Source: Muraenolepis orangiensis (lineage: Eukaryota; Chordata; Actinopteri; Gadiformes; Muraenolepididae). From it: 64,000 nucleotides of DNA. Below are positions 52,159 to 63,978 of this stretch, piece after piece (the first letter of the stretch is position 1; each line of letters opens with the position of its first letter). The stretch is from positions 23,491,639-23,555,638 of the forward strand of contig CM051019.1 of assembly GCA_027704905.1 (NCBI GenBank), given 5' to 3'. The translations under genes and the position numbers were made by a program. Below the pieces are notes generated by a model. The model saw only the letters and a program-made list of their open reading frames with translations, did no database searches and had not been told where the DNA came from.

Positions 52159-53021
52159 ATTAAACACGTGCTATGGCATGTGTGACCTCTGATTGGCTGA
52201 TAATAGAGACAGCGGTCACCTGCTGATGAAGCCTCGACGCACCTGTCCTCCGCTTCATAGAAACTGAATTAAACAGGAGGACAGGGGAGCCGGCAGCACT
52301 GAGGTAAGACCTGAACACATTGGTTTGAAGGCCGTGTGGAGGGCGGTGGGTTCTCCTTTAATACAGAAGGCAGCTCTGCTAGCGTTGATGTGCTCCGCGT
52401 GGATGGTTTTAATTCTATCCTCTACACTACGGAGCAACACAGTAAACAGACAACAGACATCCAGTCCCCCGGACCACCGATACAACCCGATACTCCTGGT
52501 CGTCCTCTGGGGTCTTTAAACTCACAATGCACTCTTCAGCTGCCATCTTGTTTCCTGGTGAAGGGGAAAACACAGTGTTTCCATGGCGATATAGAGTTTG
52601 GGGGGGTAGATGTAAACATGGTCAAACAGGTCAAGGTCAAGTGAACTTTATTAGCACAGCCCTTAATCACAGCTACAGTCTCAAGGGGCTTCATAGGCCC
52701 CTCCCCCACACAAGGGACAGGATAGCGGGACCGCCCGGCGGTCCTTGGTTGTTATTAATCGTTCACAATCTTTGCTTTGCAGTGAACGACTCACTGGTAC
52801 ACATCCGACAGTGTTTCTCTGTCTGGATGAGAGATGGAGTGTGTGTGTGGGTCAGGACCAGTGCTCATAGTCATACACTCATCCGACATTGTGTGCCTAT
52901 TTTCGGATTGGAGATAGAGTACAGACGACATGGAGATGGAGATGGAGTTTAGCAGTAGCCCCCCTCACACGCTTTTTTCCTCTTGGCGGCATGATGTGCA
53001 CTGTTCAATATCCAGAAGAAC
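52159..53021. other. No complete gene; receptor-paralogue remnants
   Basis: Contains the 29-nt exon at 52526-52554 and intron sequence resembling that beside 40763-40791 (shared tgtttccatgg). It also holds a LINE/SINE tail fragment at 52636-52715. No transmembrane or Ig exon was found upstream of the exon. Confidence 0.45.
52526..52554 (-). CDS. Cytoplasmic exon 1 of the diverged receptor paralogue
   Basis: Same length (29 nt), same borders (caccag and gtgagt) and same phase as 40763-40791, reading GNKMAAEECI instead of GNKTPEDTAI. Flanking intron similarity extends about 50 bases. It shows that a second receptor gene once stood upstream on the minus strand. The hAT/LINE insertion lies in the intron to its next exon (48033-48119). 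Confidence 0.5.
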
Positions 53022-53265
53022 TGTCACAGTTACGGTGGTTGTCAGGGGGCGTGGCCAAGCCAAGTGAGCTGGAGGCGCACACACACCTGTCAGCAATTGC
53101 CGTGGCTGATTGCTAATCCCCCTCACCTGGGGTCTATAGACCCCTCACCTGGGGTATATAGACCCTGGCTTCCCGTTACCCCGGCGTTAGGTCGTACGTC
53201 GTACTTTGTTCATGTTACGTCGTACATTCTGGACAGAATCGCCACGCTGATGTCCCGGAGATCCA
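53022..53265 (+). mobile_element. Truncated LTR of the same gypsy-like family
   Basis: Begins TGTCACAGTTACGGTGGTTG like the solo LTR at 45719. It has a longer middle part containing gggtatatagaccctgg (TATA-like), then gtacattctggacagaatcg shared with the solo LTR. It is cut off at 53265, where the third copy of the receptor-flank segment begins. Confidence 0.6.
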
Positions 53266-53800
53266 GATGTTTTTTCCTCTCTTGTATTGGAATTGATTTG
53301 TTGATCGCTTCTTCAGGAATTGCAATTCGAACAAAACAAATACATACGTATGATCTATTTTGCAGTTTTTATTTTGTTGAAATGGATATTGACGTACGGA
53401 TATTAAACTGAAATGTTCTTCCGTACATTTGGAAGGAATTACCGTTGTTAGGCCTACTGAACATAAGTAGAAATCGATATATTGTATAATTGATATATCT
53501 ATATTATGTCAGGGCATATGAACAAAGTAAACAGGGCATTTAGTAGCAGATATCTTTAATATAAAGCTCATCAAATCAATTAAAATCAACACTTAATACA
53601 ATTGGACATACGGCTAAAATGGAAGATGTCATGTCGATGACAAAGCAACTTAATACACATAATAAGCATGTATTCGATATGAAATAATGGATATTAAATA
53701 AGAACAGGTATTGAACTACTTTTCACTGTCCCGTCAGTTGAGTCTATGGCGCCCTCTAGTGGCCATCTAAATACTGGCCTTTTCATCATATAAGGAGAGC
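53266..53800 (+). repeat. Third partial copy of the receptor-flank segment, without LINE insertions
   Basis: Matches 32449-37296 of the left arm after removal of about 730 bases (32534-33263) and both Rex3-like elements. It carries empty target sites for insertion 1 (attatgtca, 53503-53511) and insertion 2 (ataatggatatta, 53684-53696). It runs into the gap. Confidence 0.92.
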
Positions 53801-54800
53801 NNNNNNNNNNNNNNNNNNNNNNNNNNNNNNNNNNNNNNNNNNNNNNNNNNNNNNNNNNNNNNNNNNNNNNNNNNNNNNNNNNNNNNNNNNNNNNNNNNNN
53901 NNNNNNNNNNNNNNNNNNNNNNNNNNNNNNNNNNNNNNNNNNNNNNNNNNNNNNNNNNNNNNNNNNNNNNNNNNNNNNNNNNNNNNNNNNNNNNNNNNNN
54001 NNNNNNNNNNNNNNNNNNNNNNNNNNNNNNNNNNNNNNNNNNNNNNNNNNNNNNNNNNNNNNNNNNNNNNNNNNNNNNNNNNNNNNNNNNNNNNNNNNNN
54101 NNNNNNNNNNNNNNNNNNNNNNNNNNNNNNNNNNNNNNNNNNNNNNNNNNNNNNNNNNNNNNNNNNNNNNNNNNNNNNNNNNNNNNNNNNNNNNNNNNNN
54201 NNNNNNNNNNNNNNNNNNNNNNNNNNNNNNNNNNNNNNNNNNNNNNNNNNNNNNNNNNNNNNNNNNNNNNNNNNNNNNNNNNNNNNNNNNNNNNNNNNNN
54301 NNNNNNNNNNNNNNNNNNNNNNNNNNNNNNNNNNNNNNNNNNNNNNNNNNNNNNNNNNNNNNNNNNNNNNNNNNNNNNNNNNNNNNNNNNNNNNNNNNNN
54401 NNNNNNNNNNNNNNNNNNNNNNNNNNNNNNNNNNNNNNNNNNNNNNNNNNNNNNNNNNNNNNNNNNNNNNNNNNNNNNNNNNNNNNNNNNNNNNNNNNNN
54501 NNNNNNNNNNNNNNNNNNNNNNNNNNNNNNNNNNNNNNNNNNNNNNNNNNNNNNNNNNNNNNNNNNNNNNNNNNNNNNNNNNNNNNNNNNNNNNNNNNNN
54601 NNNNNNNNNNNNNNNNNNNNNNNNNNNNNNNNNNNNNNNNNNNNNNNNNNNNNNNNNNNNNNNNNNNNNNNNNNNNNNNNNNNNNNNNNNNNNNNNNNNN
54701 NNNNNNNNNNNNNNNNNNNNNNNNNNNNNNNNNNNNNNNNNNNNNNNNNNNNNNNNNNNNNNNNNNNNNNNNNNNNNNNNNNNNNNNNNNNNNNNNNNNN
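53801..54800. other. Assembly gap (1000 N)
   Basis: Exactly 1000 N. It separates the third segment copy from the inverted arm, so the join is not sequence-supported. Confidence 0.99.
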
Positions 54801-54971
54801 TTTTAGACATGAACTTCAGTTATTAATCTTAGTTATTAACTTATACAAGATAAAAAAGATCTCTAAATCTTGTCCAAAACGATATCTTCAGTCAAATTTT
54901 TTGTAAAGAGTGATGAAGATACTAATTCTGTGTTTCTCTTTGTTCTGTCCTTGCTTCTAATCCACACGGAG

Positions 54972-55031
54972 CCACAGGCACAACTAACACAAGCACATCC
55001 AACCCGACCGTAGCCGACCACACAGTGAAAG
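54972..55031 (+). CDS. Receptor copy 2 exon: stalk 2
   Basis: 60 nt, TGTTNTSTSNPTVADHTVK, identical in protein to the left copy. Confidence 0.7.
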
Positions 55032-57023
55032 GTATGTCTTCTCTAACTTGCTTTGGGCTGTGTTGTGTTCCAAATGGAACCTTTCTGTCCGTCTATCAGT
55101 GATACCGTGTGGACTTATAATCATAAATCATCAACATCGTAAAATCGTCTAAAGTTATGTGTTGTATGTAACCCTATGGTGAGCGTCACACTTCCTACTT
55201 CTGGTTGACAGCCACAGAGGGACTGGGGACGGATGTTACTAACCACAAGTTGCAACGAATCTGCAAAACTAGTTTGCAATAGAATTTATTTGAAAAGAGG
55301 AAGATTCACCGACTAACATGCATTCACCTCACTCCCATGCACCCAGTCACACGCATTCACCCACTCAGACGCATTCACCCACTCACAGGCATTCACCCAC
55401 TCACATGCATTCACCCACTCACATGCATTCACCCACTCACAGGCATTCACCCACTCACACACATTCACCCACTCACACGCATCCACCCATTCACAGGCAT
55501 TCACGAACTCACACGCATTCACCCACTCACATGCATTCACCCACTCACACACATTCACCCACTCACATGCATCCACCCACTCACATGTATTCACACACTC
55601 ACAAGCATTCTCACCCACTCACATGCATTCACCCCCGCTGATATGACTTGGTAGTGTGTTTCAACCTGACGATCTAACAGTATTCACCATCAAACGTAGG
55701 ATGAAATCATCCCACAATTTTAAGTTTTAACTGTAAACATAAGTTCAATTATGTTAACATTTTCAAGATGTTTTATTTTGTTTTGAGTTCATTTTTAGAC
55801 TTGCACCCACTCACAAGCATTCACCCACTCATTCACATGCCGACAACGGTGTCAGCCACCCAAAGGAACAGCCCCCGGGTCCCGTCAGGGTCAGGTCAGG
55901 TCAGGAACCTCAACACTTCACTAGGGGCAGCCAGGGATTCAACCACATGACCGCCTCTCTTCCCCCTGAGCCTCCGGCGCCGCCCTTGACAGAACTCCTT
56001 CACTTAACTGAAACTCCCTCTGTGTTGCAGCTACAGGGCCGTTAGTCCTGGGCGTGGCGGTAGGCACGGCGGTCTTGCTGACCGTTGCTCTGGTTCTCCT
56101 CATTTGCTGGTGCAGAAGGAGAGGTGAGAATTGACCCCAGTCTACTGTCTATCTACACACCCGGTATCACCATGGAAACATTCACCGTGGCTTTCTTCTT
56201 CACCAGGAAACAAGACGCCAGAGGACACCGCCATTGTGAGTTTCAAAAACTAAACTCAAACTAAGGTAGGTTTAGGGGTTGTGTTCCTTTGTATCCTTGG
56301 AAAATAGCATTAAAAACTATCTGGTTTGATGTTAGTAGGGGGGCGTTCTATGTTAATCATAATGCTACAACAAGTACACTATATTATATATATTACACTA
56401 TAGCTTCCAACAAGAGGTTTGTGTGAACCAGTGATCGAACTTGGGATTCTGTCTGTCTGATATCAAATTTGGGTCGCAAGAGGTTACTTACAACCCATAG
56501 ATATTTTTTATTTTTTTATTTTTTTATTTTAATTTTTTAACTTTTTGTTTTTTTAACTACTTATTTGATCCTGAGGGAAATTAGTTCTCTGCATTTGACC
56601 CATCCTAGTATTAGGAGCAGTGGGCAGCCATTAGTACAGCGCCCGGGGAGCAGTGTAGGGGGTGCCTTGCTCAAGGGCACTTGGGCGGTAACCTGGTGTT
56701 TCTGGGTCTTGAACCGGCGACCTTGCGGCTCCAAGCCAAGTCCTTATCCACTGAGCTACTGCCCCCCCTCAATTTTATATGTATATATGTATATGTATGT
56801 ATATATTTAATGATATAAGTGTATTTAGTGTGGTGGCGTCAGCCTGCCGTGGCAAAATTGAAGTGGCAATCATTTTAGATTTTATTTATTATTAAGTACA
56901 ATCATAAATAGTATTATTGTGTGGATTCTATCTTCCTGTCTAATATACTATTTACTTAGAGATATAACAGATTAGATTTAAATAGATTTTTTTAATGGAT
57001 TGTCACCATTCAGTCTTTCAGTC

Positions 57024-57085
<62 letters not shown>

Positions 57086-58502
57086 GCAGGAAGGTCCTCT
57101 GTCATAGACTTTGATACCCCTGGTTTAAACAATGATGCACAACTAACGTAAGAAGAAGAATTCTGAGCTGAAATTGTGGGATCATGAGACCAAAAACAGG
57201 CGAGGAGTGACTGGGTTACTGTATTGGGTTCAGGGTCTGAGCTCCGTCAGCGACGACCAGCCAATCAGAGGTCCAGGAGCCAGTCATGACCAGGTGAGAC
57301 TTCCAGTCATCCTTTCATTTTAAACACACACGCACACATAATTGTTTATTCATACAATTATGACCTGGCTTGTGAAAGACATGGCATGGATTCATCTGAA
57401 AACCCTGTACGAAATGTCATGAATGTCATTGAATCAAGCGCAGTAATGCATCTAACTCCACAACCAGCCAAGCGGTGCGGAAGGATATCTGGATGGAGGT
57501 CTAATGTACGCCTCTATTGTCCTGACCGAGGGACAGAGGACCGTGGACCCATGGCAGCAGGTAAACCTGGCTCCTTGAGATCAGGGGGTTTTCAAAGTGT
57601 GAGGCGGCTCATCTCCCCTGGGGGGCGCCAGAGGGTTTTAAGGGAGACAGAGAAACTGATTTCCCGGAAAGAGAAAATAATTTCTCAGTATGTAAATTAG
57701 GTTAAACAATTGGTTTTAAGTTTTTAGAATAAATTATTTTAGAATAAATAGATAAACATTAAATAATATTAGACAGGCAACACATGAGCGGCAAAACATA
57801 ATAATACATAAAGTAAATAAGAACAGAGTTCTATTTGTTCGATCACTTTACTTAGAAAGAAACAGCATGAAATAATACAATAATTAAACAAGTATTGAGC
57901 AGGTTCCGTTCTGGTTGCGCATGCGCACTGGTACAAGGGACCGTCTATAAGGACCGTCTGTAAGGGAGCGTGGTGTAATACAATGTTCTCTATAAAGTAC
58001 AATAATAAATACAATTGGGCTATAGTGAATGGATTCAGGCTTGCTGTCTAAATGACTGTTTATTCAAATATAGCATAGCACCGTGGCTGTGTCCGAGATC
58101 ATTCCCTCATCCCTATTCTCTGCCTTTGAAAAAAACAAATACTACAAATCACCGGTAATGACGTCATTGCTGTCTCATAATTAATAATGATCTACGTCGG
58201 TGGATGTCGCTTGTCCATCTGCCATTTGTCTTAGCGTAATGCATGGTTGGATATATATGCCTACTTGGTTTGTGACCATTGGTTCAAGAATACTTTTCAC
58301 GATGCATTGTGGGATATATATAGGGCTAAATAATTCTCACTATACATTGGGACAGCACTACTACATATAGTGACTAGTGAGTGGGACACGGCCCACGTGA
58401 CAGCGTGGTGCAGCGCATCAGGTCACGGGACATCGTGGAAGGAAGTGACATCATGGAACAACATTCAGTTAACGGTTATTCCATCACGTCACCAATATAA
58501 CA

Positions 58503-58535
<33 letters not shown>

Positions 58536-58710
58536 GTTAATTTCCCTCGGGATAAATAAAGTTATCTTGAATCTTGAATCTTGAATAATATCTGACATAC
58601 AGGTGACCTACGCCTCAGTGAGGGCCCCTCCCGGACATGGCGAGAGCGCCGGTGACCTCGCCGTACACGACGCAACCGACTACACCACCGTCAACAAGCA
58701 GCCAAAATGA
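54972..58710 (+). CDS. Second copy of the IgSF receptor, 3' half (5 exons)
   Basis: Exons 54972-55031 (stalk 2), 56031-56123 (transmembrane), 56207-56235, 57234-57293 and 58603-58710 (tail). All lengths, phases and splice sites equal those of the left copy, and no lesion is present. Changes include stalk-end ATGPLV for ATWPLV, CRRRG for CRRTG and VNKQPK for VNKRPK. The tail again carries VTYASV and TDYTTV. The Ig, stalk 1 and leader exons would lie in the gap. This is either a true inverted paralogue or the other allele. Confidence 0.78.
55313..55640. repeat. Intronic minisatellite (right arm)
   Basis: Counterpart of 41366-41690 with a few substitutions and nearly the same length. Confidence 0.92.
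56031..56123 (+). CDS. Receptor copy 2 exon: transmembrane segment
   Basis: 93 nt, acceptor tgtgttgcag, donor g|gtgaga; GPLVLGVAVGTAVLLTVALV then LLICWCRRR. Confidence 0.8.
56207..56235 (+). CDS. Receptor copy 2 exon: cytoplasmic 1
   Basis: 29 nt, GNKTPEDTAI, same borders as the left copy. Confidence 0.7.
56512..56769 (-). mobile_element. tRNA-derived SINE (right arm)
   Basis: Counterpart of the SINE at 40257-40500, with the tRNA-like head at the 56769 end and a longer T/A-rich tail. Confidence 0.83.
57027..57081. repeat. (TG)n microsatellite (right arm)
   Basis: Counterpart of the (AC)n run at 39927-40001 but about 20 bases shorter. Confidence 0.93.
57234..57293 (+). CDS. Receptor copy 2 exon: cytoplasmic 2
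   Basis: 60 nt, GLSSVSDDQPIRGPGASHDQ, identical to the left copy. Confidence 0.7.
58085..58393. mobile_element. MITE (right arm copy)
   Basis: Counterpart of 38611-38922, with ends ggctgtgtcc and ggacacggcc. Confidence 0.6.
58603..58710 (+). CDS. Receptor copy 2 exon: ITIM/ITSM tail
   Basis: VTYASVRAPPGHGESAGD, then ATDYTTVNKQPK and TGA at 58708-58710, inside the first VNTR unit. Confidence 0.82.
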   Translation: MTYASVRAPPGHGESAGDLAVHDATDYTTVNKQPK

Positions 58711-58882
58711 CGTGAGGTCAACAAGCGGCCAAAATGACGTGAGGTCGACAAGCGGCCAAAATGACGTGAGGTCAACAAGCGGCCAAAATGACGTGAGGTC
58801 AACAAACGGCCAAAATGACGTGAGGTCAACAAGCGACCAAAATGACGTGAGGTCAACAAGCGGCCGAAATGACGTGAGGTCC
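58690..58882. repeat. 27-bp VNTR over the stop codon (right arm, 7 units)
   Basis: Two more units than the left arm. Variants include caacaaacgg and caacaagcga. Confidence 0.92.
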
Positions 58883-58903
58883 GCAGACGAGTATGTGATG
58901 AAA

Positions 58904-58904
<1 letters not shown>

Positions 58905-58946
<42 letters not shown>

Positions 58947-59032
58947 GCAGCAGCGGCAGCAGCAGCAGCAGCAGTAGCAGCAGCAGTAGCAGCAGTAGCA
59001 GCAGCAGCGGCAGCAGCGGTAGCAGCGGTTAT
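58905..59032. repeat. (AGC)n tract (right arm)
   Basis: Mostly pure AGC with a few GGC and AGT units, against the GGC-rich tract at 37960-38145. It lies in the receptor's 3' UTR. Confidence 0.93.
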
Positions 59033-59777
59033 CAATTGTATGAAAATAGCAACAACAAAAAAAACGTGTTGATAATATTAACCATCATGTGTGTGAAAAA
59101 GTGCTTTTTCATATGAACTACGATTCATATGAGCTAATTCTATTGCGGTGAATTACCGCAAATTATCGGTAATTACCGCTTAGAAAACTTTACTTGAAAT
59201 TGTCTGAAGAAATTGCGATGTAAAAACTGACTGTTGAACATTTTCACTTTTTGCAAAGATTGCTGGCTCTAAATATTTTGGAACATTGTTAAGGTTGGAT
59301 GGAGTTTGAGTTTAAAAAGTTGGGTTACGTCTATGAGACGAAGGAAAAGTACGATGGGGGTATCCATCTAAAACTGAAGTATAAAAGATACATCGACAAC
59401 ACAATGATATAATAATATAATATAATAATGTTATAATCTGTGGAGTCTGTGCAGCTTTCGCATTGCATATTGTTTGTGTAGATATGAGCATGACGGGAGA
59501 ATCATGGTTCCGGTTGTGTTAGCATCTAGAAACATAGCAAACTGAAGCAGACAACAACGCAACAATATGCGAACATTGTGCTATGTAATATGTGTGAATA
59601 AAGATGTCGAAATGTGATCATTTGTTGATTTGTTCAAAAACATGAACAATAACTTGATATGATATGTAATGTTCTCTCCTTATATGATGAAAAGGCCAGT
59701 ATTTAGATAGCCTCTAGAGGGCACCATAAACTCAACTGACGGGGACAGTGAAAAGTTGTTCAATACCTGTTCTTATT
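59033..59777. other. No gene seen; receptor 3' flank (right arm)
   Basis: Counterpart of 37183-37945. Confidence 0.5.
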
Positions 59778-59790
59778 TAATATCCATTAT

Positions 59791-62106
59791 CCATCCATCC
59801 ATCTTCTCCCACTTATCCATAATCGGGTCGCGGAAGTAGCAGCTTCAGCAGGGGACTCCAAACTTCCCTCTCCCTGGCAACATCGACTAGCTCTGACTGG
59901 GGGATCCCGAGGCATTCCCAGGCCAGTGTGGAGGTGTAATCACCCCACCTGTACCTCGGTCTTCCCCGTGGTCTCTTCCCACCTGTACCTCGGTCTTCCC
60001 CGTGGTCTCTTCCCAGTTGGATGTGCCTGGAAACCTCCCTCGGGAGGCGACCAGGAAGCATCCTTACTAGATGCCCGAACCACCTCAACTGGCTCCTTTC
60101 TACGCGAAGGAGCAGCGGCTCTACTCCGAGTCTCTCACAAGTGACTGAGCTTCTCACCCTATCCCTCAGGGAGATACCAGCCACCCTCCTGAGGAAACTC
60201 ATTTCGGCCGCTTGTTTTCGCGATCTCTTCCTTTCGGTCATTACCCATTGCTCATGGCCATAGGTGAGGGTAGGAACGAAGACTGATCGGTAGATCGAGA
60301 GCTTTGCATTCTGGCTCAGCTCTCTTTTGGTTACAATGGTGCGCCAAAGTGCACCCAATACCGCTCCCGCTGCACCTATTCTCCTGTCAATCTCACGCTC
60401 CATCCTCCCCTCACTCGAGAACAAGACCCCGAGATACTTGAACTCCTTCACTTGGGATAAGGACTCCCTCCCTACTTAGAGTAGACAATCCACCGGTTTC
60501 CTGCTAAGAACCATGGCCCATCATCTGCAAACAGCAGCGATTCAATCCTGAGCCCACCATACTGAAACCCCTCCCCTCCATGACTACACCTTGAAATCCT
60601 GTCCATGAAAATCACAAACAGGATGGGTGACACCCACTGAGAACAGGCCTGACTTACTACCGAGAATCCGGACACAGCTCTTGCTTTTGGAGTAGAGACA
60701 GTGACCCCCGCACCCCATACTCCCGCAGCACCCCCCACAGTATTTCCCAAGGGACCCGATCATATGCCTTCTCCAAATCCACAAAACACATGTAGACCGG
60801 ATGGGCATACTCCCAAGCCCCCTCCAGGATCCTTGCAAGAGTGAAAAGCTGGTCCGTTGTTCCACGACCAGGGCGGAATCTGCATTGTTCCTCTTCAATC
60901 TGAGGTTCGACTATCGGCCGAACCCTCCTTTCCAGCATCTTAGAGTAGACTTTCCCAGGGAGGCTGAGTAATGTGATACCCCTGTAATTGGCACACACCC
61001 TCTGGTCACCCTTTTTGAACAGGGGTACCACCACCCCCGTTTGCCACTCCTCAGGCACTGTCCCAGACTTCCACGCAATGTTGAAAAGACGTGTCATCCA
61101 CGACAGCCCCTCAACACCCAGAGCCTTTAGCATTTCTGGACGGATCTCATCAACCCCTGGGGCTTTGCCACTGCGGAGATGTTTGACTACTGTAGTGACT
61201 TCCTCCAGGGAGATTGATGTTTGCCGTCCTTCATCCTCCAGCTCTGTCTCTACCATTGAGGGTGTAGTTGGGCTAAGAAGTTCCTCAAAGTGTTCTTTCC
61301 ACCGCCCGATCACCTCCTCAGTTGAGGTCAGCAATGTCCCACCCTTACTGTACACAGCTTGGATGGATCCACGCTTCCCCCTCCTGAGGCGCCGGGTTGC
61401 CAGAAACGCTTTGGTGCCGACTGAATGTCCTTCTCCATGGCTTCTCCGAATTCCTCCCACACCCTCTTTGCCTCTGCTACAGCCGAGGCTGCCGTCCTCT
61501 TGGCCTGTCGATACCTCGCAACTGAGTCCGGACAGGCTAACATAGCCCGGAAGGCCTCCTTCTTCAGCCGGACGGCTTCCCTGACCACCTGTGTCCACCA
61601 CGAAGTCCGAGGGTTGCCGCCCCTTGAGGCACCAATGACCTTGAGGCCACAGCTCTCAACTGCAGCTTCGGCAATAGAAGCTTTGAACAATGACCACTCT
61701 GGCTCAATGCCCCCAGCCTCCACAGAGATGCCCGAAAAATTCCGCCGGAGGTGTGAGTTGAAGGTCTCCCGGACAGGGGCGTCCACCAGACGTTCCCAGT
61801 TCACCCGCACTACACGTTTGGGCTTACCAGGTCTGTCCAGAGGCTTCCCCCGCCATCTTACCCAACTCACCACCAGATGGTGATCGGTTGACAGCTCTGC
61901 CCCTCTCTTCACCCGAGTGTCCAAAACATGCGATACGATAACAAAATAGATCATTGACCTTCGGCCTAAGGTACTCTGGTACCATGTACACTTATGAGCA
62001 TCCTTATGTTTGAACACGGTGTTTGTTATGGCCAATCCATGACTACCACAGAAATCCAATAACAAAACCCCACTCCGGTTCAGATCAGATAGGCCGTTCA
62101 TATCCA
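59791..62106 (-). mobile_element. Rex3/RTE-like LINE insertion 2 (right arm), broken coding region
   Basis: Bounded by the same 13-bp duplication (59778-59790 and 62107-62119). It carries the same deletions at the GLRQGC and post-FADD positions and the same 33-bp duplication as the left copy. Unlike the left copy, the linker is intact (TSWWTQVVREAVRLKKEAFR) and about 13 nt longer, so the left arm acquired a private lesion. Confidence 0.93.
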
Positions 62107-62119
62107 TAATATCCATTAT

Positions 62120-63978
62120 TTCATATCGAATACATGCCTTATTATTTGTGTTAAGTTGCTTTGTCATCGACATGACACATCTTCCATTTTAGCCGTATGT
62201 CCAATTGTATTAAGTGTTGATTTTAACTGATTTGATGAGCTTTATATTAAAGATATCTGCTACTAAATGCCCTGTGTTTACTTTGTTCATATGCCCTGAC
62301 ATAATATAGATATATAAATTATAGAATATATCGATTTCTACTTATGTTCAGTAGGCCTAACAACGGTATTGCCTTCCAAATGTACGGAAGAACACTTCAG
62401 TTTACTATCCGTACGTCAATATCCATTTAAACTAAATACAAAATGCATAATAGATCATACGTGTCAAGTTATGTATTTACTGCATCGTCCCCACTTGAAA
62501 GGGATGCCATCTACCCGAAGTTTCCAACTTGATTTCACTCAAAAAATGACCAAAGTGAATTTCTTTTTCTCTTCTTTTATTTTCACCAGAGTAATTTCAT
62601 TCATTTGGGCCAATTTGAGTGCAGGTGAAAAACCTTTTGGGGAAGGAAATGAAATCACGGTATTAATAAATAATAGTACTGTATAATAATTAATAGTGAA
62701 CAATATAATACAATACAACAATTAATAATCAGTAACTAACAAAATACTACACACAACAGCTCATCACCATTCCCCGCGCACACGCAAAGAGCCAAACAAA
62801 CGCCCACACACACACACGCACACACAGGCTCTTTCCCCGCGCCACAAAGCCAGCGCGAGAGCGGCTAGGCAGCAGCCGTGGCAAGTCCTCCCGAAAGTCT
62901 ACCAAGGTCCAGCATCTTACCGGCTGCCTTCCGGGTGTTAGAGATGGTTCCAGATCCGCAGTTTGTCAGTTTAACAGGCTCCTTTCTCTGCGGAGTTTGT
63001 GTTCCGCGGTGTCTGTTCACCTGTTTATTTCTGGGACCTCCTCCTCTGTGACGCCGCCTGCTCTTCAATACGCGTCGATAGGGCTGATTTGAAATTGGCT
63101 GCAGCCATGTTTTTCCACAGTATTCCGTTTCTGGTTTGACTTGACAATAAGTATGTGTTTGTTTTGTTCAAATTGCAATTCTTAAAAAAGCGATCAATAA
63201 ATAAATTCTAATACTACAAGAGAGGAAAAAACATCCCATTTGTTGCAACCCTCACTTGTTGACGCCCTCCGTCGATGACGCGCACCAATCACAGGCCTGC
63301 GTGTGTTCCAAATATGGTCTGACAGTTCCCGAGTCCCGCCCTTCTTTGTGGATTCGACCAATGGGGAACCGTCGGAACCCCCATAGATACGAGACCCAGA
63401 CACAAACTGTGATACCGCCAGTGATCCCGTCTCATCCGCTACAACGGACCAAAACCATGAGGTGATCAGAGTTGAGTGACACGTAAAGACGGGACCTTTC
63501 ACTAGAGGAAAGACTGGATGGGCGCCATGGAGGCTGCTTGGCCCACAGGAATGCGTTGGATTTAGTGGACGGTGGCGGTTTGTGGGAGGCCAACGACGAG
63601 ACCCAAGGAGGACCGATTATAATATGAAGGTAGAAGTTAAATAGAGGGACAATTGGACCTAACGGAGGCCTGAATGAAACTTCGCGGACGTTTCATTCCC
63701 ATCAGAGAGATCCGGTGAGCAGCGCCTTACGCGGTGGGGTTGTCCCCGACGACCAAAGCGCATCTGCATCGTCCGGCAACATTGCGCGTATTTAAACCCT
63801 CCTTGTCCCCCTCCGCACCGCGTGTGACACGATATAAAATGCGGGGTGTTACTTTTATCGGTTTGATTGATATCGTATTACAGTTATCGCCGGTGACTTG
63901 GAAGTATAGCAGCAACAAACAACACACAACACACAAACCATGAGGATTTTCTAGCCCCGCCGTGCGGTCCCGCTAAAC
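62120..63978. other. CpG-rich flanking segment, right arm; no clear gene
   Basis: Counterpart of 31706-34844 without Rex3-like insertion 1. Empty site tgacataat at 62297-62305. Short frames only. Confidence 0.5.

Larger units (their letters stand above)
54801..63978 (-). repeat. Right arm of the large inverted duplication
   Basis: Reverse complement of 31706-42196 without Rex3-like insertion 1. It starts at the gap edge in the intron between stalk exons 1 and 2. At the far end it continues past gtttagcggg into an intact hAT terminus at 63979. Confidence 0.93.

Noticed and set aside
57386..57700. 104-residue frame MDSSENPVRNVMNVIESSAV, also at 39307-39621
   Set aside because: It lies in the intron before the receptor tail exon, is conserved only because the arms are duplicates, and has no domain; the ggggggcgccagaggg part looks like a dispersed repeat.
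58637..59116. 159-residue frame with STSGQNDVR repeats and poly-Ser, also at 37844-38356
   Set aside because: It is out of frame with the receptor tail exon, which stops at 58708-58710; the repeats are 3' UTR.
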